Shown here one piece after another: positions 1-9,244 of a stretch of 64,000 bases of DNA. Each line of letters opens with the position of its first letter. Position 1 is the stretch's first letter. The notes beneath the pieces are model-generated. The model made no database searches. It saw nothing but the letters and a program-made list of their open reading frames with translations, and was not told the origin of the DNA. The stretch lies in assembly GCA_038501625.1 (NCBI GenBank), contig JAZAYU010000173.1, positions 620,001 to 684,000 on the forward strand. Direction: 5' to 3'. The position numbers and the translations under genes are program-made. This DNA is from Corbicula japonica (lineage: Eukaryota; Mollusca; Bivalvia; Venerida; Cyrenidae).

Positions 1-440
1 TGGTATACACAATGTTTTAATTGTTCTATTTTTATAACCAATCACGATCTCACAATGTCACTGCATTCTCTGATCAATCCGTTTTTACTTTCGATTACCA
101 ATTTAAAAATAAATAATGCATGCATCACGCTCCCAACGAGCGTTGCACTCCGCGGAATGTACCCAGATAATGAGAATCGCGGATAACGATAGATTGTGAG
201 AATAATGATAGATCGCCAGGTCAGAGAAAACACCATGGAGAGGATAGTTATTGTATGAATTTCATGTTATTGTGATCTAATACTTATCTTTTGCGATAGA
301 TAACAATCAAGCGATGTCCTAACAGGGCAGTCCTTTTATACATACTCATCCTTTTAAATTCTCTGATGTTTATTAGTAAAAACAAATCAGCGATTCCATA
401 CGATTTCTCCATGGAACATTGTTGAAAAAAAGTAATATAT

Positions 441-778
441 GCATATCAGGAGTCGCCACACTCACAAAACACAGCCTTCCCACGCAGCGAAAAAGAAGAG
501 AGGAAGAGAGAGAGAGCATGTTTGTTATAAGCATGTCAATTCAAATAGGACGCCACAAACAACTAACGAAAAAGAGAACCTTTGGGGAAACCGCCTTGGA
601 ACGGTCAGTGGCAAAACAAATAGCCACTGGGGGTTTAAACCAGGTTCTAGGGTGCACCAACCACACACTTGCCCCAACAGGTTCTCGTATCACAAAACAA
701 GTACAAATTGTTTTGGTGAAATAACTCCAACCCACCCATCGGCTCAACAATGTTGCATGCAAAAGCACACAAACCTAT
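441..778 (+). repeat. Dispersed repeat family R1, longest copy
   Basis: Interspersed repeat starting near a 'gcatatcagg' motif, passing a GA-rich tract and ending near 'gttgcatgcaaaag'. Its core (GCCTTGGAACGGTCAGTGGC, then a 'gggtttaaacca' block and 'ttctagggtgcaccaac') recurs at 17325-17455 (inverted), 18460-18619, 21985-22150, 45075-45350 (inverted), 50447-50620 and 55190-55505. Short open frames inside it are not conserved between copies, so it is not treated as coding. The class is unknown; a MITE or SINE is possible. Confidence 0.8.
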
Positions 779-814
779 AAAAAGTAACTTGCTTAACAAA
801 ATAAAAGCACTTAC

Positions 815-898
815 GTCTGTGTTGTAGCCATTTTTAAAGTTGCCAACACAGGGATCAGCAGCACCATTCCCAGACTTGCCATATTGGTCTGTGCACCA
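815..898 (-). CDS. Candidate cysteine-containing exon, gene unknown
   Basis: Reading the minus strand, an acceptor (tgtag) precedes 84 bp of open frame and a good donor (GTAAGTGC) follows, giving 28 codons in phase 0. The peptide starts WCTDQYGKSG and ends FKNGYNTD, with two cysteines and many Gly, Asn and Asp residues. I do not recognise the domain. It has the same strand and phase as the 3' end of the macroglobulin-type gene whose last recognised exon is at 20964-21070, so it could be a distal 3' exon across a 20-kb intron, or an exon of a neighbouring gene. Seen: frame and splice borders. Inferred: that it is a real exon. Confidence 0.45.
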
Positions 899-899
899 C

Positions 900-2460
900 T
901 ACACAGGAACATAAAATACTTGTACGAACACGTTATATAAATAAGCGAAACGAGACGGTATAATTATTCATCGTAACAGGTTTGATCAAAATCCTATGGG
1001 GAAGGATGGGGAAGTTGGGGGAAGAATGACACAGATTTTTGCAAATTAATTATTCAAGGTCATGGCCCTTTAATATATTTAACCGGAATTGTTATGTGAT
1101 GTGAATCTAGGCATCTAACTGATGATTTCACAAGTGTTCATGCGACTAAAATATTTGTTAAGCCTTTCAATAAACATCTTGCTTATACCTCCCTAAACGC
1201 TATCAAACAAACCTGATTTCTGCGAGAAGACGCGCTGATAATGCTTAGGGAAACAAATAATCAAAGTCGTGAAACTTCGCTTAAGATAACGAAGAAAAAA
1301 TACCCCGAAATTCAAAATTGTGTGCATCCTTTACGCACATCGAAGCTTCCTTCCCACTGTAATATAAAATTTCCGTTAGCGTGTTTTTTTTTTAAATTTA
1401 ACAATCAGCGCAAATGGCAAACAGTAAATGGAAACATGATCAAATCATTCCCATCTGCAAGCTTAATGCAATAGCTCCTTCAATGTCTTTTAAAACTCAT
1501 GTGTGTTTGCTTGTCATTTGAAAACTGATCATAGAAAACATTTGTCTAAAATGAGGGGTTTACCTCTGACAGTGTGCATCGCAAACTTACAAATTGATAC
1601 TTTCTCAGGTAAGCACTTGAAGACATGAGTAGGTTATCACTCAACATTATGGAACAATATCCCCAAAATATTAAAATTATATTTAATAATAAATTACAAA
1701 CAGCACAATCGTAAATTACTAACAAAAATATTACAAAGAAAATTCACATGTCGAAAGTAAGTACAATAAGAATCCATTTTAAAATATTGACACCTTTATA
1801 TTGACAGTAAACCCGATAATAATTTGTTGCAACTACCTTTATTAATGAAGTGAAGTAGCATTTCTTATTGTAATTGGTAGTTAAATAGATATTATTAAAG
1901 TTTAATGAGCTGCGAAAAGTATGCAAAAACTATAAAGCTTACATTTGACAATTTCAACAATATAATCCTAACCAGTCACTTTCTTAACTGAAAAGTATTG
2001 TACTTTCTTGCTTTTATATTACAAATTTCCTAAAGCGCAGTAATATATAAACGTGCAACCTCCAGATGAACTTAAAAAATAAAGTGACAGGTACATTTTT
2101 ACAAACCGCAGTGTTATACCGAAACAAACAAGGATGAGCAACATTATGTATCACCCATGTCAGGCCTGTCCTTATAACTAAAACATTTCAATTTGACGTT
2201 ATGTATGAGTTTTTTATTCAGCTGTGGCAAGCGTTTTTGCTGTGGGTTAATTTATGAGTGTTTGTTCTGGGTTTAAGGACACATGTTGTGGTGTATTAAT
2301 CAGTTTCAAGAAAACGACCAGGAGTAAGCTGGTACGTACCTGTACTGTACCGTTAAAATGACATAAACATTGCCAAATTTATTAAAACCAAACAAGAAAA
2401 CAAAACAGTTTTTGTTCGATTATGAAATTTGTCTATTCAATACAATGTTAGATTTGTTAT
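900..2460. other. Gene-free AT-rich stretch
   Basis: AT-rich sequence in which I see no convincing exon, RNA gene or repeat boundary. The short open frames at 1241-1474 and 1744-1926 have no recognisable motif or splice context. Confidence 0.6.
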
Positions 2461-2469
2461 AGTATATTT

Positions 2470-2730
2470 ATTTTGGAATAGATGAAAAGGGAACTCTGAA
2501 AGCTATCGAACACGACAAATATGAAAATATTGCAGGCTCGGTTTGATTGAGCCTGATCATGGACAGTAATGGAAATGCGTATTACTGTCCACGCCGCATA
2601 GCCCCGGGTTGAGCGCAACTTAATACTTACACCAGTAAACAGAACAATTTTGACCATCCCAAACGATGGTGTGCAGATGGCGGTAAACATGGAACCTTCA
2701 ATGCGGTATTTTCAGATTAATACCATTCCA
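2470..2730 (+). repeat. Dispersed repeat family R2, copy 1
   Basis: Begins with 'gatgaaaagggaact', contains the block 'cggtttgattgagcctg' and a short hairpin whose arms are GACAGTAAT and ATTACTGTC, and ends near 'aacatggaaccttca'. Related copies are at 20385-20545, 46010-46240 and 53545-53760. The 53-kb copy is bordered by sequence resembling the ends of R1 ('catatcagg' before, 'gttgcatgcaaaa' after), so R1 and R2 may be variants of one family. Confidence 0.75.
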
Positions 2731-3529
2731 TGTTCAGCGGGGTATGGTCCCCAGGTAAAAGAATGGGTTTGTCCTTAACGGAACTAAACATAATAGAATT
2801 TTGGCAGGGAATCTTAGAATATGAATCCTGCATATCACAGAAAACGCCAAAGGCAAAATTAAAAAAAAAACAACAGGACGTATATCATTGTGGGGCGATT
2901 GAACAATATCCGAATCAATATTAGCTGGGAAATTGAAACCACCCATCTCAAAACTGGCCGAAATATTAAAATAAAGGTAAGTTTAGAAGAACTATTAACA
3001 AAGATCAATATTACTTGTTAACGACAGAAAAATATCTAAGACTTTTCGCCATGCTAAAATTCAAGTGAAATACAGTAGATAAGTACTCAATTTCTTATGC
3101 AGTGGAATCCTTTATACCACACTATCAGGGTTATCTTTTAGCAGCGTCATGCGAAAAGTCAAGGTCATAAAAGAAGAATTTCGACATTGCTTACGTATTA
3201 CGGAAAGCAAGATGTAATTTATTAGGCAGTAGAAAATTGCAATAGTACATATGCAACATTAAGACAAAGTTCGTTTCCCGTTTAAAAACAGAACAAGGCA
3301 GTCTAAAGGACAGCAATATCACCCGCCGCATAAGGGAATGTTGAAAGGGTTATAGGTGCTTAAAAGATAATGGGAAGTTAAATTTGATCAATTGTTATAT
3401 GAAAACTTTTAAACACTGGACTCACCATTATTTAATGACAGTAAGATCCATGTCAGGAAATTATTTGTGTATAATATACCATCACTTGTTTGGCTTGTCG
3501 CTCAATTATGACGAAATCTTTTACCTCCA

Positions 3530-4075
3530 CTTGTGACCTTGACCCTGAGCATCACAGCTGAAACATATGCTTTGCAAAGTGTCTCAATGAAGTGAACATT
3601 TGCCTTATATGAAACTGATCTATTTGGTTTGCAGTTATAGAGCGGACAGGGAATACTTGGCCCAAACATTTGACTCCCTCTTGTGACCTTGTCCTTGAAC
3701 TAGCAGTTTTGAAACGTGAATTCTACACATCATCTCAGTGAGGTTAATATTCGTAAGTTTCATATAATTCCTTCCAGAATTGTGTAAGTTATGAAGCGAA
3801 CACGTAAAACATGATTCAATCATTTGATCATCACTTGTGACATCTACCTTGAGCCAGAAGGTTCTGTACATCGTCTTTATGAGGTCCAAAAGTTCATGCA
3901 ATTCTTTCTATGGGGTTTATAAATTATGAAGAGCAGAAACAAAATACGTGATTGAAACACCACTGGTGACCTTGACCTTGAATTGGCCTGATTGGGACGC
4001 GACATGCGTTCTGCACATCGTCTTTATCAGGTAAATGTTTCATTAAAATTTCATGAAATTTATTTTAGAAATATG
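3530..4075 (+). repeat. Diverged tandem repeat with TGACCTTGACC-type motif
   Basis: About four diverged units of 130-150 bp. Each contains a 'gtgaccttgaccttga' type motif (near 3532, 3683, 3836 and 3964) followed by 'tgcacatcgtctttat' type sequence. Arrays of this kind are familiar from molluscan intergenic DNA. No coding potential is supported. Confidence 0.6.
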
Positions 4076-4615
4076 ATCTGATAATAATCTTTTAACACAA
4101 AAATCACGTGGAATTCGTGGAAAAAATCATTTTGTCATTTAAGAAAGCAAAGGCAAACGTACAAAGTTAAACTCTTTTCAGGTGTTTTGACACGCATGTA
4201 TCAATATAACAGTGTAAAACAATGCGTCTGCATACCATTCACAGTTGCTGAATCTTGTCTGTATTATTAACTGTTACAGTAGTTGTTTTGGTTTTGTTTT
4301 TAACATGGCCCCGTCACGTCAATTCTAACTTTACTTTAATACTTTTCATAATATGTTGATGCAAGCGCAGATGCATATCACAAAACATTAGCTTGTATAA
4401 TGTGTGATTTATGACTTAAAGAAAGACACCGAAGGCCGACGAACGGCTATTCTCTCACAAACAAATTTATGAGACTTTGCATTGTCAAAAACGCCCTACA
4501 AATGAAGTTAAGATGAATTACCACACGATCAGCATTCTACAACAAAGTCTTTCTTGCTTACTTGTACTGAACTCTCTTAAATTATCTAAAATATAAATTA
4601 CATAAACGACAAATG

Positions 4616-4839
4616 GGTTAATTTTAATATACAATTATTAAAATACTTAATTAAACGTTTTATAAGAAAAAGGGGGAATCAGCTATAGAACTGTAAGGGG
4701 AGATAATTCTTATCACTTTTCTTGAGAGATTAAATTCGATTGGTAATTCTAAACTTCAATTTTATTGGTTCACTTGTTACCCTTTTAAGGCAAATTCTAA
4801 GCAAATTCGTCATTGCTTGTGTCTTTTTCGTCGAATAAA
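4616..4839 (+). repeat. Split direct repeat A1
   Basis: A 224-bp left terminal repeat starting at 'ggttaattttaatat' and ending 'gtcgaataaa'. It is identical to A2 at 8630-8853. Confidence 0.95.
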
Positions 4840-4865
4840 AAAATCCATTTTCTTCGAATGTTATT

Positions 4866-5531
4866 GTGTCTCCGTTAAATTCAGTTCCAACGAAGGATCC
4901 GGGTGACCGACGAGTGATATTGGATTTAAGTAGTGGTCAGAAGGGGGCAATAAATGATTTCATTGATAAGGATGTTTATTTAGGTGAACACGTGTTTTTG
5001 ATGTTTCCGAAAATTGATGATTTTTTAAAATTAATTTTAGCTAAAGGTCCAGGTTGTCTTATATTTAAGAGAGATTTATCAAGAGCGTACAGGCAGATTA
5101 GTATATGTCCTTCGAATTACAATTTAGTCTCATTTGTTTGGCGGGAGCATTTGTTTTGTGACACGGTTTTAACCATGGGTTTGAGGTCCGCTGCAGCTAT
5201 TTGTCAAAGGGTTACGAATGCCGTTGCATTCATTATGTTAAGGTCAGGGGTCGCAATGTTAAACTATCTTGATGATTTGGCGGGAGCGGAAAAATCCGAC
5301 ACGGCAGAATTTGCATATTCCCTTTTAACTCGTGTTCTTTTAAGATGTGGTATCGAGGAAGCTCCTGGTAAAAGTTGTCCACCATCTGAAGTCATGGTCT
5401 TTCTCGGTGTTTTGTTTAATACTAGGAAAATGACTATGGAAATAACCCAGCAAAGGTTAAATGAAATCCGGCTTTTAATTAAAAAATGGTTAAGCAATGA
5501 TACAGCTTCCTTAAAGGATATTCTTTGTTAG
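4866..5531 (+). pseudogene. Reverse transcriptase domain, 5'-truncated
   Basis: A 221-codon open frame encoding the fingers and palm of a DIRS-order RT. It begins at the conserved 'SPL..VPTKDPG' segment and continues with 'RRVILDLS'. Catalytic aspartate D70 lies in 'IFKRDLSRAY', and the YLDD box is at residues 134-137 ('NYLDDLAG'). The frame opens with GTG, so the true N-terminus is missing. The 27 bp between it and repeat A1 leave no room for gag or the start of pol. The frame is lost near 5527, where the homologous reading continues in the next frame (5525-6211), consistent with a single missing base. The copy cannot make a complete polymerase unaided. Confidence 0.9.
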
Positions 5532-6211
5532 GGAAGTTTAATTTTGTAGGGTCTTGTGTTAAACCTAGTAGAATATTTGTAAGTCGTCTCATAAACTGGT
5601 TAAAAGAGGTTTATCAGTTAAAGACAAATAATAACATTAAAATACCAGAATCTGTTAAGAAAGACTTGAAATGGTGGGATAACTTTTTACCCCATTATAA
5701 CGGTATTTCATTAATGTCCCTAGGTCAGTGGTCAAACCCAGATGAAGTATTTTCCTCTGACGCATGCTTAGGCGGGTGCGGAGGTTTCTGGAAAAGCAAT
5801 TATTTTCACGTCGTATTTCCAGAAAACATATTAAGTCAAAGACTACACATTGGTGCATTAGAAATACTGTCACTTGTAATCTGTTTACATTTATGGGGTA
5901 GTTATTTCAAGCATCAGAAAATCACAGTTATGTGTGATAATCAGTCGGTATGCATTGCAGTAAATACCGGAAAGGCTAGATGCCCATTTTTACAGCAGTG
6001 TTTAAGGGAGATATGCTTTCTTGCGGCAGTTAACGAATTTGAGTTGAGGGCGCAACATTTGAGCAGTGATCAAAACAGAATCGCTGATCATTTGTCAAGA
6101 TGGCATTTGAAAGACATTCATCAGACAACCTTTTATCAATTAACCAAGGGATATGAGTTAATTGAATGGAATGTAAAAAGCGAGGATTTTCAGTTTTTAA
6201 ACACGTGGTGA
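5525..6211 (+). pseudogene. RT thumb and RNase H domain, frameshifted continuation of pol
   Basis: Continues the polymerase in a shifted frame, beginning 'LGKFNFVGSCVKPSR', which is typical of the RT/RNase H connection in DIRS elements. RNase H features follow: 'SSDACLGGCGGFW' with the first Asp, 'HIGALEILSL' with Glu, 'VMCDNQSV' with the second Asp, and 'RIADHLSRW' near the end. The frame closes with TGA at 6209-6211, 12 nt before the open frame of the recombinase, which lies in the same phase behind a further TAA. Together with 4866-5531 it is one pol gene split by a frameshift. Confidence 0.88.
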
Positions 6212-6223
6212 ATTAAGTTTTAA

Positions 6224-7246
6224 GTGAATATACCGTTTAGTATTGCATTTCTTTCTTTATGTGTTTCAGATAATGAATTGCAATGCTTAAAGTCTGATCT
6301 GAAGAAGTCGAACAAGGCAGCCTACGCTGCGGGGTCTAGGAAAAATCTTCGGATTCAATGGCAGTCATTTCTTCTATTTTGCTTCCATTTCGGTTTTAGT
6401 TATATGCCTGTTGATACAAGTACACTACAGCTGTATGCACAATTTCTTAGTAGAACATTTTCTTCTATCGAGTCCATAAAGAATTACATCAGCGGCGTTA
6501 AAGTAATGCATCAATTGTTAGGGAGTAATACTTCTCATATAAACTCATTTTTAATTAACCTTTCATTAAAAGGTATAGCTAAAACATTATGTCATACAGT
6601 TAAACGTGCAGAACCTATAACTCCGATTTTACTGTATAAATTATATGCAAATATGGATTTTGTCGTTAAAGATAATATCACATTCTGGTGTTTGTTTTTA
6701 TTCGCATTTTTCCTCTTAGCCAGGAAATCGAATCTGGTTCCCACGAATAAGAGTGATTTACGGATACCTAAATTTCTATTAAGAAAAGACATCAGCTGGG
6801 AAGGCGATATTCTTAAAGTAAATATGAAATGGACCAAAACAATTCAGTTAGGTGAAAGAGTTTTGCAAACACCGCTAGTTCCTATTCCAAATTCGTGTTT
6901 GTGTCCTGTTAAAGCTTATAAAGAAATGATACGTACAGTGCCGGGGAATGCAAACGATCCGCTGTTCTTACTTTCGTCTGGTAAACCTATTTTTTACAGT
7001 AAATATTTGCGAGTATTGAGAGAATGTATATTCAATGCAGGGTTGAGTCCGGAGTCATATTCTACGCATTCATTTCGAAGGGGTTTTGCTACGCTCGCCT
7101 TTAATTTAAATATATCTTCTGACTTTATTCAATTAATGGGAGACTGGAAATCAGACGCATATAAGAATTATATACATTATGAGTTTAACGATAAAGTAAA
7201 AATATCGCGTCTAATTAGCAATGAACTGCAAACTTTGCTAGTATAA
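6224..7246 (+). CDS. Tyrosine recombinase of the Ngaro-type element
   Basis: A 340-codon frame encoding a DIRS-type tyrosine recombinase, which in these elements integrates a circular DNA intermediate without target duplication. Catalytic residues read as R167 ('LLARKSN'), H282 and R285 ('THSFRRG'), W308 in the place often held by His ('LMGDWKSD') and nucleophile Y316 ('YKNYIHY'). The N-terminal part has the helical SAM-like core-binding fold ('SIESIKNYISGVKVM'). The frame starts with GTG. An acceptor-like 'tttctttctttatgtgtttcag' ends at 6269 just before 'DNELQ', so the mature N-terminus may arise by splicing. This is the only ORF of the element that looks intact over its catalytic domain. 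Confidence 0.9.
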   Translation: MNIPFSIAFLSLCVSDNELQCLKSDLKKSNKAAYAAGSRKNLRIQWQSFLLFCFHFGFSYMPVDTSTLQLYAQFLSRTFSSIESIKNYISGVKVMHQLLGSNTSHINSFLINLSLKGIAKTLCHTVKRAEPITPILLYKLYANMDFVVKDNITFWCLFLFAFFLLARKSNLVPTNKSDLRIPKFLLRKDISWEGDILKVNMKWTKTIQLGERVLQTPLVPIPNSCLCPVKAYKEMIRTVPGNANDPLFLLSSGKPIFYSKYLRVLRECIFNAGLSPESYSTHSFRRGFATLAFNLNISSDFIQLMGDWKSDAYKNYIHYEFNDKVKISRLISNELQTLLV

Positions 7247-7329
7247 CATGATAAGGGAATTAACCGTTATAACGGTGTATGTGTTTGTAAAACGGAATTA
7301 CCTCCCTTTGCTTCGGGAGCAATTTTGAT

Positions 7330-7437
7330 GAGAAGACTCTTTGCTTTGTCTTAACAGAAAAGCATCCTTTCTGTCAACTGGATGTTCGAACCAGTTGGGT
7401 TAGGTAGACATTCAAACGTCAGTAGGGTCTTTTTATC
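7330..7437 (+). repeat. Structured repeat after the recombinase ORF (copy 1)
   Basis: About 105 nt recurring at 8209-8305. It starts 'gaagactctttgctttgtct' and ends 'agggtctttttat'. The ends can pair (AGACTCT with AGGGTCT, one G-U). Internal hairpins are visible, for example AACTGG..CCAGTT. It lies about 85 nt after the recombinase stop. It may be an RNA structure used for 3'-end formation or reinitiation, but no function is established. Confidence 0.6.
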
Positions 7438-7626
7438 AAAATAGTGACATTCTATGTCAAATTCAGTCAGCTTTGTTTACATATGAATAGGATGTTTTAG
7501 TGTTGTGAAATTTTGTTTTAATCATTATTATGCTGTTTATGTGAACGTTTATGTTGTAGATAGGATTATACTGTTATCAATATATTGTAATAATAAGGAA
7601 ATTTCTGTTCTTATTTTCTTACAGAG

Positions 7627-8148
7627 TGTCGCAAAGTGTTAATCGTTGGGGACTCTATCATCAAACGGATGCAGGACTTAGACGGGGTGGTTAAATTATC
7701 ATTTCCAGGGGCCACTATTGGCAGATTGAATTATCTTTTTGACTGTAATCAGATAAATACTTTGGAGTTTGATTATTTAATAATTCATGTCGGCACGAAT
7801 GATGTTGCGAACACACATAGTGTACGAAACATTCTATCCGACTTTGCAAATCTTGTTGCTACAATCAGAAAAAAGAACCGGTCTATTCAGATAATAATAT
7901 CGTCCATTTTACCGCGGCCTGTTGATCATGAGGCAACAGATCCTATTATTAAGGAAATTAATAAAGAATTAAGAACAACAATGGCAAAAAGTCTTAATTT
8001 TATATTCATTCGGTCGTTTAGACCATTTTGTCATAAAGGGGGGCTTCGAGAGTATTTATTTGCTAAGCGGGATGGGGGTTTACATTTAAATGATTCGGGT
8101 TCAAGTCAGCTCAGACATTTCTTTTTACGTGTAATCTCTACATTATGA
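7627..8148 (+). CDS. SGNH/GDSL-type hydrolase ORF of the element
   Basis: About 170 residues with the SGNH-hydrolase blocks in order: 'LIVGDSIIK' (block I, Ser), 'SFPGATIG' (block II Gly region), 'IIHVGTNDVAN' (block III, Asn) and 'RDGGLHLND' (block V, Asp and His). The family includes esterases and lipases; the role within retrotransposons is unknown. No ATG fits the start. The frame runs back to a pyrimidine-rich acceptor 'tcttattttcttacag' ending at 7624, so the ORF is probably expressed from a spliced transcript. It lies between the two copies of the structured repeat, upstream of B1. Confidence 0.85.
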   Translation, partial: CRKVLIVGDSIIKRMQDLDGVVKLSFPGATIGRLNYLFDCNQINTLEFDYLIIHVGTNDVANTHSVRNILSDFANLVATIRKKNRSIQIIISSILPRPVDHEATDPIIKEINKELRTTMAKSLNFIFIRSFRPFCHKGGLREYLFAKRDGGLHLNDSGSSQLRHFFLRVISTL

Positions 8149-8208
8149 ATTTTATCTCACATCCTTCAGGGAATGTTTACAGGGAAATAGAAATTGGATG
8201 TTTTGGCA

Positions 8209-8305
8209 AGAAGACTCTTTGCTTTGTCTTAACGGAGAAGCAGTCTTTCCGTCAACTGGATGTTTAAACCTGTTGGGTTAGACGGGCATTCGAAGGGTCT
8301 TTTTG
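8209..8305 (+). repeat. Structured repeat after the SGNH ORF (copy 2)
   Basis: Second copy of the 7330-7437 repeat, about 60 nt after the SGNH stop. The outer closing stem is preserved by G-U or compensating pairs, while internal bases differ. That each ORF is followed by one copy suggests a functional 3' element. Confidence 0.6.
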
Positions 8306-8473
8306 GCGGTGGAGTTTTTTTGCTATTTCACCTGTTTGCATTTTGTAAGGAAGTTAAATGTATGTTTATTTGTTGTACATATTTCTTGTGTTGTATTCGT
8401 TGTTTGGTGTAATTTAAATATTAGTAATTTTGTATTATATACTTAATACTGTTGCTTATAGTTGGCCGAGGGT

Positions 8474-8629
8474 TGGGCGATTTTGTGTTTGTATATCTGT
8501 TAATTAACAGAATTGATGTGTTTCATACGACAACTAACTTTGCTTATTTAATTATAAAGACACAAGTTAGGACAAATAAATGAAAATGATTTGAAAAAGT
8601 GTTGTTATTGAATTATAAATGTTTTAATT
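8474..8629 (+). repeat. Split direct repeat B1
   Basis: A 156-bp repeat starting 'tgggcgattttgtg', directly abutting A2 at 8630. It matches B2 (9089-9244) with one mismatch at 8620. Confidence 0.95.
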
Positions 8630-8853
8630 GGTTAATTTTAATATACAATTATTAAAATACTTAATTAAACGTTTTATAAGAAAAAGGGGGAATCAGCTAT
8701 AGAACTGTAAGGGGAGATAATTCTTATCACTTTTCTTGAGAGATTAAATTCGATTGGTAATTCTAAACTTCAATTTTATTGGTTCACTTGTTACCCTTTT
8801 AAGGCAAATTCTAAGCAAATTCGTCATTGCTTGTGTCTTTTTCGTCGAATAAA
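8630..8853 (+). repeat. Split direct repeat A2
   Basis: A 224-bp repeat identical to A1. The B1/A2 junction is the internal complementary region that in this order templates the joining of the element ends during replication. Confidence 0.95.
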
Positions 8854-9088
8854 CAACCCACCCGCCCAAAACCCTCTTTATTTATATTGTTGTTAAATTG
8901 TTTGTCTTTCACTTTTGATTGGTACTGTTTAACTTTGTTCTTGTGTAGTTTGTGATGTGGTTTAAGTTATCAACTGGACTTTGTTGATATATAATGAATG
9001 TATATTTGTATGTGAATTTCTTGTAGATGTATGTATTCATAAAGGTATATACATGATATGAATTGAAATGTATTGATTGATTATTCGA

Positions 9089-9244
9089 TGGGCGATTTTG
9101 TGTTTGTATATCTGTTAATTAACAGAATTGATGTGTTTCATACGACAACTAACTTTGCTTATTTAATTATAAAGACACAAGTTAGGACAAATAAATGAAA
9201 ATGATTTGAAAAAGTGTTGTTATTGAATTATAAAGGTTTTAATT
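9089..9244 (+). repeat. Split direct repeat B2, right end of element
   Basis: A 156-bp right terminal repeat ending 'gttttaatt' at 9244. It is separated from A2 by 235 bp of unique sequence. Confidence 0.93.

Larger units (their letters stand above)
4616..9244 (+). mobile_element. Ngaro/DIRS-type tyrosine-recombinase retrotransposon with split direct repeats
   Basis: A 4.63-kb element with the order A1 (224 bp) - RT - RNase H - tyrosine recombinase - SGNH hydrolase - B1 (156 bp) abutting A2 (224 bp) - 235 bp - B2 (156 bp). A1 and A2 are identical, and B1 and B2 differ at one base. Split direct repeats plus a tyrosine recombinase instead of a DDE integrase are the diagnostic features of the Ngaro/PAT branch of DIRS-order elements. 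An SGNH/GDSL-hydrolase ORF downstream of the recombinase is known in some Ngaro elements. This copy has no gag ORF and begins RT only 27 bp after A1, so its 5' coding part is deleted. RT and RNase H are separated by a frameshift. Confidence 0.92.

Noticed and set aside
419..780. Overlapping open frames of 75-113 codons on both strands
   Set aside because: They lie entirely within the R1 dispersed repeat, and other copies do not preserve the frames.
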